A stretch of 64,000 nt of DNA. It comes from Vibrio rumoiensis. GTDB lineage: Bacteria; Pseudomonadota; Gammaproteobacteria; Enterobacterales; Vibrionaceae. Position numbers and translations under genes: made by a program. Below the pieces are notes generated by a model. It did no database searches. It was not told the DNA's origin and was given only the letters and a program-made list of their open reading frames with translations. Numbering within the stretch: the first letter of the stretch is position 1; the number at the start of each line of letters is the position of its first letter. Positions 45,750-54,862 of the stretch are shown here, piece after piece. Location of the stretch: positions 620,001 through 684,000 of the forward strand of contig NZ_AP018686.1 of NCBI RefSeq assembly GCF_002218045.2, in the 5' to 3' direction.

Positions 45750-47231
45750 CTATTGGTAATGTTCATACATTTTATCTAACGAAATAGATAAACCATTCTC
45801 TGTCACTACCCGAACATGCTTATGGGTAATCTCGCGGATATTAGACACTCCACAAGAATGCGCCATAATGCCTAAACTGTAGTTGATGAAATGATTGTAA
45901 TTCGCCACACGTTCAGTTTTATTCGTAACATCTAAACCTTGTTGACGCTTCACATCTTGTGTTGCGATGCCGGTTGGGCAGGTATCTTTGTTACACTGTA
46001 ATGATTGAATGCAACCCAGTGCAAACATATAACCACGAGCACTGGTCACAAAATCGGCCCCCAGCGCAATCGCCCATGCTACTTTGGACGGTGTGATAAG
46101 TTTACCCGATGCAATCACTTTAATTCGATCGCGCAACCCATGATGCTGAAGGCGCGAAACCACATAAGGTAAGCTTTCTTTTAAAGTTAAACCGACGTAA
46201 TCCATCAAAGGTTGCGGCGCGGCTCCAGTTCCGCCATCTGCGCTATCAATGGTAATAAAATCTGGGGCGCTTTCTTCACCGCGATGCTTAATCGCTTCTA
46301 ACAATTGGTCAATCCACTCATAAGCACCGATCACCGCTTTAAAACCGACAGGCTTACCCGTCGTCTTTCGAACAAACTCAACCATATCTAATAAATCAGA
46401 CACATTACGAATATCAATATGGCCATTTGGGCTAATCGAATCTTGCCCTTCTGGTATACCACGAATGTGAGCAATTTCTGCTGTCACTTTTTTACCGGGC
46501 AAAATACCACCTTTACCCGGCTTCGCACCTTGACTCATTTTAATTTCAAACATGCGAACTTGTTCATGAGATGCCGCTTGTTTCAGTTTTTCAGCACTTA
46601 AATGGCCAAGTTCGTTACGGACGCCATATTTAGCTGTGCCAATTTGCACCACTAAATCAGCTCCACTTTCTAAATGATAAGAAGTGAGCCCTCCTTCTCC
46701 TGTATTCATCCAACAACCTGCTTTCTTCGCTCCTTGAGATAACGCACGTACTGCAGGCTTAGAGATCGCGCCATAGCTCATGCCTGAGATATTGAATATG
46801 GATTTTGTGGTGTACGGCTTTTGGGCATAAGGGCCAATCGTTACTTCACCAGGTTCGGTAGCATCTTGATCTAAGGTGGGAAATGGGCAATTCATGAATA
46901 AAATGGTGCCCGCAGGATCAAGATTTCGTGTTGAACCAAAGGCTATGGTGTTATCGACATTTTTAGCCGCACGATAAACCCAAGAACGCTCAGCTCGGTT
47001 AAATGGCATTTCTTCACGATCCATCGCAAAGAAATACTGACGAAAAAACTCACCTTGTTTTTCAAAGAAATAACGTAAACGACCAATAACGGGATAATTA
47101 TGGCGAATCGCATGCACATGCTGTTTTTTATCTACGATATACATATAAACCAGCGCAACCACAGATAACGCCAGTAAGACCATAAAAAGACCGGCAACCA
47201 GATCGACGATAAAAGAAACACTCTCAGCCAT
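45750..47231 (-). CDS. Membrane-anchored FMN-binding glutamate-synthase-like protein
   Basis: A 493-residue protein with one N-terminal membrane helix (about residues 8-33) and the FMN/iron-sulfur domain of glutamate synthase. Motifs include ISGMSYGAISKPA, GEGGLTSYH, DSADGGTGAAP and the 3Fe-4S-like C-x5-C-x4-C pattern CIQSLQCNKDTCPTGIA. It lacks the glutaminase domain and FMN reductase partner, so it is not a full GOGAT. Its substrate is unknown. The ATG at 47231 follows GGGAG. Single gene. Confidence 0.87.
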   Translation of the reverse strand: MAESVSFIVDLVAGLFMVLLALSVVALVYMYIVDKKQHVHAIRHNYPVIGRLRYFFEKQGEFFRQYFFAMDREEMPFNRAERSWVYRAAKNVDNTIAFGSTRNLDPAGTILFMNCPFPTLDQDATEPGEVTIGPYAQKPYTTKSIFNISGMSYGAISKPAVRALSQGAKKAGCWMNTGEGGLTSYHLESGADLVVQIGTAKYGVRNELGHLSAEKLKQAASHEQVRMFEIKMSQGAKPGKGGILPGKKVTAEIAHIRGIPEGQDSISPNGHIDIRNVSDLLDMVEFVRKTTGKPVGFKAVIGAYEWIDQLLEAIKHRGEESAPDFITIDSADGGTGAAPQPLMDYVGLTLKESLPYVVSRLQHHGLRDRIKVIASGKLITPSKVAWAIALGADFVTSARGYMFALGCIQSLQCNKDTCPTGIATQDVKRQQGLDVTNKTERVANYNHFINYSLGIMAHSCGVSNIREITHKHVRVVTENGLSISLDKMYEHYQ

Positions 47232-47357
47232 TGGTACTCCCTTAAATATTTTCAAAGTAAAAATATGGTGTGCAGCCGTTTTAACATGCTCAGATATTTA
47301 TAATTGTGAACAAGCAGGAATAAACATCACAATTAATCATTGTTAATTGCAATTTAA

Positions 47358-48299
47358 TCAAAAGAACTTAAGCCAGCGTAATAGAATGAACTCCAACACG
47401 AATGTGACACCAAGCCCAGCACAAAAGATAAAGAACGCTAATGGGTTATCTACCCCAGGAATACCGCCAACATTAATACCCAGCAGGCCAGTTAGAAAGC
47501 TCACGGGTAAGAAAATGGCGGCAATTACGGTAAACAAATAGGTGTTCCGGTTCATTTTCTCGGCTTGTTCTTGCTCTATATCCGCTTTGATCAATTGAAT
47601 CTGTTCAATATAAAAATCAATCGATTCATTAATCCGAATCACGGTATCCAAGGCATTGCGCATTTTGAGTTCCACATCTTCCATTTCTGGATGGTCAATC
47701 TCTAAGAAATCATCGTGCGCATAACGTTGCGGCTTCATAAAACGGCGAAGTTTTAGTAAACGCTTATGAATGATATGCAGATCGCTGTTTTTACCATCGC
47801 CTTCTTCAATTTCAAATAGTTGCTCTTCAACCTCATTCAAAAAACCGGCAATGTTTTGGTTTAAACCTTCAATAATGGACAGTAATAAACGAGCGGTGCT
47901 TTTCGGGCCTTTCTGTTCACGTAATGCTTGGCGAATGCCAGTAATCGCTTTTGAGGAAATTTTACGCGTGGAGATCAGCGTCCCTTTATGCCAAAGAATT
48001 CGAACACTGAGCATGTCATCAGGCTTTGCGCCCTCATTTAAGTTAACGCCACGCATGATTAATAGAAAAGATTGATCTTCAAAGATCTCAAAACGAGGGC
48101 GAGTATCATCGGCAAGCAAACTATCCACTACACCGCTTTCAAAATCATTGTCTAGTAGCCATTCACGTAACGCGCCCGCCTCACGCTGACAGTGATACCA
48201 ATGATTTTCTTTTAACATTTCTAACGGTTCTTGTGGCTCAACCAATTGGGCTGGTTGGGTTGAAAAATCCCACTGTTCAATCAAAAAGCTGTGTGACAT
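47358..48299 (-). CDS. zntB: Zinc transporter ZntB (CorA superfamily)
   Basis: A 313-residue protein with a long cytoplasmic N-terminal funnel and two C-terminal membrane helices. The pore signature is GINVGGIPG, the ZntB form rather than the GMN of CorA. It moves Zn2+ across the inner membrane, coupled to protons in studied relatives. The ATG at 48299 has AGG upstream. The frame extends to 48332 without support. Confidence 0.88.
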   Translation of the reverse strand: MSHSFLIEQWDFSTQPAQLVEPQEPLEMLKENHWYHCQREAGALREWLLDNDFESGVVDSLLADDTRPRFEIFEDQSFLLIMRGVNLNEGAKPDDMLSVRILWHKGTLISTRKISSKAITGIRQALREQKGPKSTARLLLSIIEGLNQNIAGFLNEVEEQLFEIEEGDGKNSDLHIIHKRLLKLRRFMKPQRYAHDDFLEIDHPEMEDVELKMRNALDTVIRINESIDFYIEQIQLIKADIEQEQAEKMNRNTYLFTVIAAIFLPVSFLTGLLGINVGGIPGVDNPLAFFIFCAGLGVTFVLEFILLRWLKFF

Positions 48300-48483
48300 A
48301 TTACCTGCTCTCACTTTTTCTATTGTCTTCACTTATTTGATGTTATTAACGCAGAGGTTACATAAAGGTGCAAGAAATAGTTATGCTATGAAGCACTTAC
48401 TCGTACAATGGTATCAAAATATCAATTTAGCATTGTTACCGCGCCATTAATGACAATACGCTTGCAAAGGAAGCCATCAAGCT

Positions 48484-49236
48484 ATGAAAAAACTCATTAT
48501 TCGAAAAATAAAAATAGGCATGCTGTTTGTGATCCCTTTGGTGATCGCCTGCTGGGTTGTCAACGCCGTCGTGACTTTCATGGATAAAACTGCCAGCTAC
48601 TTTTTACCTGATAGCCTACACCAAACATTAAGCAATATATGGGGCTTTGGTTTAATTACCGCGATTATCTTAATGTTCATTATTGGCATTATCTTTGACG
48701 GGAGTTTACAGCAACGCTTTTACAGTTGGTTATCCGATAAAACCATTAACCGTATTCCGGGTTTTGGTATTATTCATAGCTCGACCAAGCAAATCATGGA
48801 AGCTTTGACCTCCGATGAATCGCCATTCAAAAAACCAGCTTTCGCCCGTTCATGGTCTGGCCCCAATTCAAAAGAAATCGTGTTTGATTTAGGCCCAACC
48901 TGGATGATCCCAAACCAAAGTGGCGAAATGTTTTTAGGGCCTGATGGTGAGTTTTATCCGGTTCCTGAAGAAGGCTATCGAGTCGTTTTTGTACCGCAAG
49001 CCATTAACTTATCCAATGGCTATGTCCGTTTCGAAAAAGAAGAAGATTTATTATACGTGCCCCATCTTGCGGTCGAACAATTAACCGCCACGCTGATTTC
49101 ATGTGGCTTAACCTTGCCTAAAAAGCCAGATGATGCGTTAGGGAAAGTGTTAAAGAATGAGCAAGAAATGCAGCAAGCCTTAGAAGAATGGAAGAATAAC
49201 CAAGCCTCAGAGCCCACTCGTCATAAAAAGCATTAA
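48484..49236 (+). CDS. DUF502 family membrane protein
   Basis: A 250-residue protein with two N-terminal membrane helices (about 12-32 and 55-75) and a soluble domain. Family-typical stretches are RIPGFGIIHSSTKQIME, FLGPDGEFYPVPEEGYRVVFVP and the basic tail. DUF502 proteins are widespread and have no settled function. It is divergent from zntB, with a strong terminator after it. Confidence 0.85.
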   Translation: MKKLIIRKIKIGMLFVIPLVIACWVVNAVVTFMDKTASYFLPDSLHQTLSNIWGFGLITAIILMFIIGIIFDGSLQQRFYSWLSDKTINRIPGFGIIHSSTKQIMEALTSDESPFKKPAFARSWSGPNSKEIVFDLGPTWMIPNQSGEMFLGPDGEFYPVPEEGYRVVFVPQAINLSNGYVRFEKEEDLLYVPHLAVEQLTATLISCGLTLPKKPDDALGKVLKNEQEMQQALEEWKNNQASEPTRHKKH

Positions 49237-49253
49237 TGCAAAATGAACAAATG

Positions 49254-49294
49254 AAAGCCCGCCTATTTTGTTATGGAAATAGGCGGGCTTTTTT
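49254..49294 (+). terminator. Rho-independent terminator after the DUF502 gene
   Basis: Fifteen-bp stem AAAGCCCGCCTATTT/AAATAGGCGGGCTTT (49254-49268 with 49277-49291), then T. Probably also useful for the converging GST gene. Confidence 0.9.
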
Positions 49295-49316
49295 ATTTGA
49301 TTATATTATGACGCCG

Positions 49317-49928
49317 CTATTGAAAAGCGGCTCGTTGCGATAGTTTGTCATACCAAGCTTGAATATGAGGGTAAGCCTCTAATGCTTTAATTTCTAATGC
49401 TTTCTCACAAACAACACCGACGAAAAGAAAACCGGTAATATCTGCCACACTCAGCTTAGTCCCCGCCACATAATCATTGCGGCTTAATTGCTTATCCAGT
49501 TTAGGTAAGAACTCTTCAACGCGGCGTTTTGATTCTTCCCCCCATGCTGGCACGCAACGTTCACGGTCACTATAAACGCCCGATAAATTGCGAAATGCCT
49601 GAAAACCAGCGTACAAACCATCAAACTCAACAATTCGTTGCCACATTTCCACTAACCCTTTTTCTTCAGGTGTGGTGCCAAACAAAGACGTATCATTATG
49701 TTTCTCGGCGAAAAAGCGACAAATCGCAATGGTTTCACTAATGCAGGTGCCATCATCTAGCTCAAGCATTGGCACTTTACCATTAACGCTTTTCTCTTGA
49801 TATTCTGCGTTTAAGTTTGCCCCTTCACGGACATTGAGTTGCACACGGTCAACTTCGATACCTAATTCTTTTAAAAAGATCCCAACTCGACGTGAGCTTG
49901 GATTAGCAGCAAATTCATATATTTTCAT
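49317..49928 (-). CDS. Glutathione S-transferase family protein
   Basis: A 203-residue GST. The thioredoxin-like N-domain has NPSSRRVGIFLKELG (Ser near residue 11 as likely activator) and the GSH-binding KVPMLELDDGTCISET with its cis-Pro. The all-helical C-domain carries YVAGTKLSVADITGF. It conjugates or reduces electrophiles in the cytoplasm; the specific substrate is unknown. It is likely monocistronic. Confidence 0.9.
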   Translation of the reverse strand: MKIYEFAANPSSRRVGIFLKELGIEVDRVQLNVREGANLNAEYQEKSVNGKVPMLELDDGTCISETIAICRFFAEKHNDTSLFGTTPEEKGLVEMWQRIVEFDGLYAGFQAFRNLSGVYSDRERCVPAWGEESKRRVEEFLPKLDKQLSRNDYVAGTKLSVADITGFLFVGVVCEKALEIKALEAYPHIQAWYDKLSQRAAFQ

Positions 49929-49995
49929 CAGTGGTTCCCTTTTCTGAACATTCGCTTATCGACAAATCAATAATCCATTTACAATGAGCGGACTA

Positions 49996-50541
49996 TTAAG
50001 TTAAAACTTTCAAATTAGGCCAAGTTTTTAACCAAGCTTTAGAATGAACTCGATATTCAAAGACCTCTTTATTTCGTTTGGGGTTGTGCGTCACTTCAAG
50101 TGCAAATAACGAATCAAACCCAAAGGCTGAAATACATTCTAGTTCACCATCAGCTTTCTTACGTATCGCGACCGCCGTTTCTTTTTCCGGCCAATAACCC
50201 ATTGCATCGACCACGCTGACGTATGGGTTATCATGATTGCGGTGATGCATCATCGCTTGATTTCTTACTTGCCAATTCACATTCGGCATCATCCCTTTTA
50301 GCCTGGTTTCATATTCAAGATCAACATGATTGCCCACATTTGTCGAATCAAAATAGATCACATCAATGTCATTTAACGGCGTTGGTTCACTTTTATGGTG
50401 TAAAGCGTCCCAAACTAGGTTTCGTACAAAACCCGCCGCAATATACCCTTCGGGTAAATCTAATAAAGCGACGCAATCCAACGCTTTTAATCGCAACGTA
50501 TCTTGCTTGACCAGTTCAACGATTTTATTCACGTTATTCAT
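49996..50541 (-). CDS. Nucleotidyltransferase family protein (DUF925 / NTP_transf_6 type)
   Basis: A 181-residue protein. The pattern GFVRNLVWDALHH followed by NDIDVIYFD is the minimal nucleotidyltransferase core, with the two Asp as metal ligands. DAMGYWPEKETAVAIR matches this small family of uncharacterised enzymes. Its ATG directly abuts a heptanucleotide tandem repeat (AAAAGAT)n, which replaces a normal leader. No conventional ribosome site is seen apart from the A/G-rich repeat itself. Confidence 0.82.
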   Translation of the reverse strand: MNNVNKIVELVKQDTLRLKALDCVALLDLPEGYIAAGFVRNLVWDALHHKSEPTPLNDIDVIYFDSTNVGNHVDLEYETRLKGMMPNVNWQVRNQAMMHHRNHDNPYVSVVDAMGYWPEKETAVAIRKKADGELECISAFGFDSLFALEVTHNPKRNKEVFEYRVHSKAWLKTWPNLKVLT

Positions 50542-50580
50542 CTTTTATCTTTTATCTTTTATCTTTTATCTTTTATCTTT
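50540..50580. repeat. Heptanucleotide tandem repeat at a start codon
   Basis: Five full units and a six-base partial of ATCTTTT on the plus strand (AAAAGAT on the coding minus strand). The last unit supplies the AT of the start codon. Such repeats can change copy number by slippage. Confidence 0.9.
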
Positions 50581-50609
50581 CAAAAATGATAAACCGTACC
50601 CTGAAAACA

Positions 50610-50660
50610 AAAATGGCAGACTGACTCCGGTGTTTCAACCTTTATCATATCTGCCATTTT
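50610..50660 (-). terminator. Rho-independent terminator of the DUF2058 gene
   Basis: Eleven-bp stem AAAATGGCAGA/TCTGCCATTTT (50610-50620 with 50650-50660). On the minus strand it is followed by TTTTTGTTTTC. Confidence 0.75.
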
Positions 50661-50688
50661 AGCTAACGGTCTGATGTTAAGAAGCGGA

Positions 50689-51210
50689 TTACCACATCAA
50701 ATCATCTGGCACGACGAAATCTGCGTATGGATCGTCTTCATCTTGCTCTTCTTGAGTCAGAACATTGTTCAGTACAATACTTTCTTCATCACGTTGGAAG
50801 ATTTTATCTGCCACACTCGCCGGAATGATCGCGTAGCCTTCTAAATAGCGCGCAATCGCCAGACGACCTTTGGTCAATTGGCCTTGAGTTGGCTTATCAA
50901 CATAAAGCTTCTTCACTAATGCACCGTCTGTAAAGTTATAACCGATCTCACCGTCTGGGATCTCAATGCGGTTCATCTCAATCAATTGCTTCACTTGTGC
51001 TTTCAGCTCTTTAGTTAATTGCTGTTTTTTCTGCTCAGCATTTAACGCTTTATCACGCTCAAGTTGCGCTTTCTTATTCGCTTCTACCGCCTCTCTTGCT
51101 TCACGAGCTTGAACGCGAGATTTTTTCGATGACTTCTTCGCTTTCTCTAATTTCTTATTACTTACCAAGCCTGCTTTTAGCATTTGCTCTTGTAGTGTCA
51201 GTTTTGCCAT
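50689..51210 (-). CDS. yaiL: DUF2058 family protein (YaiL-like)
   Basis: A 173-residue soluble protein. A long Lys/Glu/Ala-rich helix, probably coiled coil, spans residues 15-75, and a compact C-terminal domain contains IPDGEIGYNFTDG and the acidic ending EDDPYADFVVPDDLMW. It matches the YaiL/DUF2058 family, which co-purifies with ribosomes or nucleoprotein in some reports, but no function is fixed. AGAGAGC precedes the ATG. Confidence 0.85.
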   Translation of the reverse strand: MAKLTLQEQMLKAGLVSNKKLEKAKKSSKKSRVQAREAREAVEANKKAQLERDKALNAEQKKQQLTKELKAQVKQLIEMNRIEIPDGEIGYNFTDGALVKKLYVDKPTQGQLTKGRLAIARYLEGYAIIPASVADKIFQRDEESIVLNNVLTQEEQDEDDPYADFVVPDDLMW

Positions 51211-51348
51211 GATGCTCTCTTTACAACGTAATCTTTGCGGTGATTATACCTTTAAAAAGATCCAATTTGCGAGATAGATATATGTTAGAATCCGCCGCAA
51301 TTGCCTATCTTGTCAATAACCTCATTAATAACTGGTGTGAGAATTCCA

Positions 51349-51927
51349 ATGTCAGCTGCTTCTTCGTCACTTCCTACCCATCAAGAAATTGAATCACAAG
51401 TTGAACAATGGTTACTTGATGTGGTGATCGGTTTGAATCTGTGCCCTTTTGCTGCCAAGCCTCAACGCAATAAGCAAATTAAAATCATGGTCTCTAAAGC
51501 CGATGTGGAAGAAGCCTTATTAGAAGATGTGTTTCAAGAGTTCACGACTTTGGTGAATACCCCGGTTGCTGAGTTAGAAACCACATTAGTTGTCATTCCC
51601 CACATGTTGCAGGATTTTGATGACTATAATTTCTTTTTAGATTGGATCGATGCTCTCATCAAGCAAGAACAGTGGGAAGGAATATTCCAAGTGGCAACCT
51701 TCCACCCAGATTATTGCTTTGCCGGCGCCGACCCAGATGATGCAGAAAATCTCACAAACCGCGCACCTTACCCTGTGCTTCACCTTATCCGTGAAGAGAG
51801 TATGGAAAAAGCGGTCAAACATTATCCCAACCCAGAAGCGATTCCAGATACCAATATCGCTCGGGTAGAAGGCTTAAGTGAAGAAGAAAAGCAGCAACTT
51901 TTCCCTTACCTGTTTAAAGCCAAGTAA
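51349..51927 (+). CDS. DUF1415 family protein
   Basis: A 192-residue soluble protein. Typical segments are IGLNLCPFAAKP near residue 28, an LVVIPHMLQDFDDYN stretch and ATFHPDYCFAG; NRAPYPVLHLIREESM completes the DUF1415 pattern. Conserved Cys and His suggest a metal or catalytic site, but the function is unknown. I start at the ATG 51349. The frame is open from 51301 without a ribosome site. Divergent from yaiL, followed after 49 bases by a glutaredoxin gene. Confidence 0.85.
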   Translation: MSAASSSLPTHQEIESQVEQWLLDVVIGLNLCPFAAKPQRNKQIKIMVSKADVEEALLEDVFQEFTTLVNTPVAELETTLVVIPHMLQDFDDYNFFLDWIDALIKQEQWEGIFQVATFHPDYCFAGADPDDAENLTNRAPYPVLHLIREESMEKAVKHYPNPEAIPDTNIARVEGLSEEEKQQLFPYLFKAK

Positions 51928-51976
51928 TAAATATAGATAAAGAAACTTAATAAACGACAATCAAAAGATACTGACT

Positions 51977-52204
51977 ATGAAACGAGTTGTCTTATATGTG
52001 GCTGACAAGTGCCCACACTGTAAAGCCGCTAAAATGTATTTAGATTCAAAAGGCATTAAGTACCGTTTGTGTAATGCCAAGATGCAACGTGGGCGCAAAG
52101 AACTTGAAGCAATGGGCGCACGTGGCGTACCCGTTTTAAAGATCGGCGACCGAATGATGGCCGGATGGAACGCAGCCAACTTCGACAAAATTTATAACAG
52201 CTAA
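51977..52204 (+). CDS. Glutaredoxin-family small thiol protein
   Basis: A 75-residue thioredoxin-fold protein with active site CPHC (residues 12-15), cis-Pro in GVPVLKIG and the C-terminal GWNAANF that resembles glutaredoxin GSH-binding ends. It probably reduces disulfides or mixed glutathione disulfides in the cytoplasm. It may be co-transcribed with the DUF1415 gene. The ATG is preceded only by weak ribosome-site sequence. Confidence 0.87.
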   Translation: MKRVVLYVADKCPHCKAAKMYLDSKGIKYRLCNAKMQRGRKELEAMGARGVPVLKIGDRMMAGWNAANFDKIYNS

Positions 52205-52298
52205 TCATAACGCTGTAAGCACTCGCCTAGAGAATATACTCAGGCACTCATTTTTGAGTGAGCCGATATCAGCTTGCTCTTCCTTTAAGGAAACCATT

Positions 52299-53714
52299 TT
52301 GACTACAGATTCTCCTACAAACAAAGCTCCTGCAAATACTGCATTTTCTAGCCTTGCATTAGATCCTGCGCTAATCGAAAACCTAACCTCAATGGGTTAT
52401 GAATCGATGACACCAATTCAAGCGGATAGTTTACCTCTGATGATTGCTGGCAAAGATGTGATTGGCCAAGGCAAAACAGGTTCAGGTAAAACTGCGGCAT
52501 TTGGCTTAGGCTTATTAGCGAATTTGAACGTGAAGCGTTTTCGTGTGCAATCTTTAGTGCTTTGCCCTACTCGCGAGTTGGCTGACCAAGTGGCGAACGA
52601 AATTCGCAAACTGGCTCGTAGCATCCACAACATTAAAGTCTTAACACTTTGTGGCGGCATGCCATTTGGCCCACAAATTGGTTCATTAGAACATGGTGCG
52701 CACATTTTAGTGGGTACGCCGGGCCGTATTCTTGATCACTTAGAAAAAGGTCGTATTGATTTATCAGAATTGAATACGCTCGTATTAGATGAAGCAGACC
52801 GCATGTTAGACATGGGCTTTCAAGATGCGTTAGATGCGATCATCGAACAAGCGCCAAGCGAGCGTCAAACATTGCTATTTAGTGCCACCTTCCCACCGGA
52901 GATCAAGAAAATCGCCAATCGCATTATGCGAAATCCAGAATTGGTGAAAGTGGAAAGCCAACACACCAACTCAAGCATTTCTCAGTTCTTTTATAAAACC
53001 AATTCATTTGAAGATCGTTTAAAAGCGACTCAAATTCTGTTGTTGCAACACAAACCAGAATCTTCCGTGATCTTCTGTAACACCAAGCGTGAAGCTCAAG
53101 AAGTGGCAGATGAACTGCATTATAAAGGTTTTGATGTTATAGCCCTACACGGTGATTTAGAACAACGTGACCGTGACCAAGCTTTACTACGTTTTGCCAA
53201 TAAGAGCGCTTCGATTCTAGTGGCAACCGATGTGGCCGCGCGTGGCCTTGATGTTGAAAACCTAGATGCGGTCATCAACTTCCAACTGGCACGTGACGCC
53301 GAAGTTCACGTACACCGCATTGGTCGTACTGGACGCGCAGGCAGTAAAGGCATGGCATTTAGCTTATTTGCTGAAAAAGAAATGTTTAAAGTCGCTCAAA
53401 TTGATGAGTACATGGACATTGAGATTTCACCATCGACCCTACCTTCAGACAGCGTGCTAACTGATACTCCATTTGAATCGAAGATGGCCACCATTCAAAT
53501 TGATGGCGGTAAAAAACAGAAAGTTCGTGCCGGTGACATTCTAGGTGCACTAACTGGCGGTGATAATGGCGTTGACGGTAAGCGTGTCGGTAAGATCCAC
53601 TTATTCGATATGCGCGCTTATGTTGCGGTTGAGAAAGGCATTGCCAAACAAGCCTTGAAGAAAATTTCAAACGGTAAGATGAAAGGTAAAACTTTCCGCG
53701 CTCGTATAATCTAG
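52299..53714 (+). CDS. dbpA: ATP-dependent RNA helicase DbpA
   Basis: A 471-residue DEAD-box helicase. The Q-motif region is GYESMTPIQ and motif I is GKTGSGKTA. DEAD lies in LVLDEADRMLD, SAT in LLFSATF, and motif VI is HRIGRTGRAG. A C-terminal RNA-binding domain (about 395-471, with IDGGKKQKVRAGDILGAL) resembles the 23S rRNA hairpin-92 binding domain of DbpA. It acts in large-subunit assembly. I choose the TTG at 52299 because AAGGA stands seven bases before it. An earlier TTG at 52254 lacks one. Confidence 0.92.
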   Translation: MTTDSPTNKAPANTAFSSLALDPALIENLTSMGYESMTPIQADSLPLMIAGKDVIGQGKTGSGKTAAFGLGLLANLNVKRFRVQSLVLCPTRELADQVANEIRKLARSIHNIKVLTLCGGMPFGPQIGSLEHGAHILVGTPGRILDHLEKGRIDLSELNTLVLDEADRMLDMGFQDALDAIIEQAPSERQTLLFSATFPPEIKKIANRIMRNPELVKVESQHTNSSISQFFYKTNSFEDRLKATQILLLQHKPESSVIFCNTKREAQEVADELHYKGFDVIALHGDLEQRDRDQALLRFANKSASILVATDVAARGLDVENLDAVINFQLARDAEVHVHRIGRTGRAGSKGMAFSLFAEKEMFKVAQIDEYMDIEISPSTLPSDSVLTDTPFESKMATIQIDGGKKQKVRAGDILGALTGGDNGVDGKRVGKIHLFDMRAYVAVEKGIAKQALKKISNGKMKGKTFRARII

Positions 53715-53747
53715 TCGCTATTCTTTAATCACTAGATTTGAAATGAT

Positions 53748-53785
53748 AAAACCTTGCCTTGAAGTGATTCAGGGCGAGGTTTTTT
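53748..53785 (+). terminator. Rho-independent terminator after dbpA
   Basis: Sixteen-base arms AAAACCTTGCCTTGAA and TTCAGGGCGAGGTTTT (53748-53763 with 53768-53783) with a few wobble pairs and a GTGA loop, then T. Confidence 0.85.
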
Positions 53786-53902
53786 GTTAATACATTAATG
53801 TTAGTACAACTCATATACTCAAGTGGCTTCAAGATGCTAAATTCAATCATTGAGATGTGGTGACATGGAAAAAGATAATGACCGACACCATCGCTCCTTT
53901 TA

Positions 53903-54322
53903 TCAGATTGTCTTCGACATCCAATGAAATCTGTCATCAGAATGATCAACCGCAAACCCTACTCTTTCATAAAGATGAAACGCTGGGCTGATTTTAAAGA
54001 CTCGTAATTTAAGTTGATGTACGCCTACCTCCATTGCTAGTCGTTCACATTCAGCAAGTGCAAATACACCAATACCTTTCTTTTGATGTTTCTCGGTAAC
54101 TTGTAAGTCTCGAATGTAACAACCATCATTGTCAAAGCCTAAACGGATTGCACCAACTACTTCCCCGTTGAACAATATGTCGACATTGGTTAAGTCACGA
54201 ATTTGCTCTGCTATTTTAGAACAATCCCAATCAACGGAGTAATGCTCATAGTATGGGCGCATGTTTAAGTAAGTTATCTTAGCCGAAGCGGCTAAATCTT
54301 CTGTTTGTTGATAAGAAATCAT
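53903..54322 (-). CDS. GNAT-family N-acetyltransferase
   Basis: A 139-residue acetyltransferase. The acetyl-CoA loop is RDLQVTEKHQKKGIGVFAL (Q-x-x-G-x-G type), followed by the LKLRVFKISPAFHLYERVGF segment typical of the fold. The substrate is unknown. GGGAG lies before the ATG. Together with the next GNAT gene it forms an accessory-looking minus-strand patch with long empty flanks. Confidence 0.83.
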   Translation of the reverse strand: MISYQQTEDLAASAKITYLNMRPYYEHYSVDWDCSKIAEQIRDLTNVDILFNGEVVGAIRLGFDNDGCYIRDLQVTEKHQKKGIGVFALAECERLAMEVGVHQLKLRVFKISPAFHLYERVGFAVDHSDDRFHWMSKTI

Positions 54323-54403
54323 AAAATCTCCCTTGAATAATAAGCAATGCTACCTTACTTAAACCACAACGCAGTAAATACTAAAGCTTATCCAAACCTA
54401 AAG

Positions 54404-54862
54404 TTAAAAATAGGTTGGCAGTACCCCATCAAACTTTGATGAATCATGTGAAATATACATACAATCAGAGCCACCAACACTCACAAAACCAAGCTTGTTA
54501 TAAAACTGATGACCAACATCACTGTGTAAGAATATGGCTTTAGCATTGTGATTCAGGAACAATTCTGCTTTCACTAAATTAATCAAATGAGATGCATAAC
54601 CTTTACCTCGAAGCTTATAAGGAGTCGCAACCGAACCAATCCCAAAATAGCCTTCTTTTAAATTAAATCGACCGTGATAAACAATAAGAGACGATAGAAT
54701 GTCGTCATTTTCCATCAGAACATACCAAGTACCCGCTTGATACTTTTCACTACCACGACATTCATCTAAATATTTTTCATCAGAAAGGCCATTATTCCAT
54801 GAATCAAAACCAATAGCATAAATAGTATCTAACTCATGAAACTCTGCTTCTTTAACGTACAT
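54404..54862 (-). CDS. GNAT-family N-acetyltransferase
   Basis: A 152-residue acetyltransferase with acetyl-CoA loop VATPYKLRGKGYASHLI and a C-terminal FLHSDVGHQFYNKLGFVSVG stretch. It is not closely similar to its neighbour, so the pair is not a recent duplication. The ATG at 54862 follows a GGGG; a TTG at 54880 would add six residues. The substrate is unknown. Confidence 0.82.
   Translation of the reverse strand: MYVKEAEFHELDTIYAIGFDSWNNGLSDEKYLDECRGSEKYQAGTWYVLMENDDILSSLIVYHGRFNLKEGYFGIGSVATPYKLRGKGYASHLINLVKAELFLNHNAKAIFLHSDVGHQFYNKLGFVSVGGSDCMYISHDSSKFDGVLPTYF

Noticed and set aside
50540..50580. Tandem repeat as part of a CRISPR array
   Set aside because: The units are 7 bases with no spacers.
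53903..54862. The two GNAT genes as integron cassettes
   Set aside because: No attC-like inverted sites with GTTRRRY ends flank them and no integrase is near.
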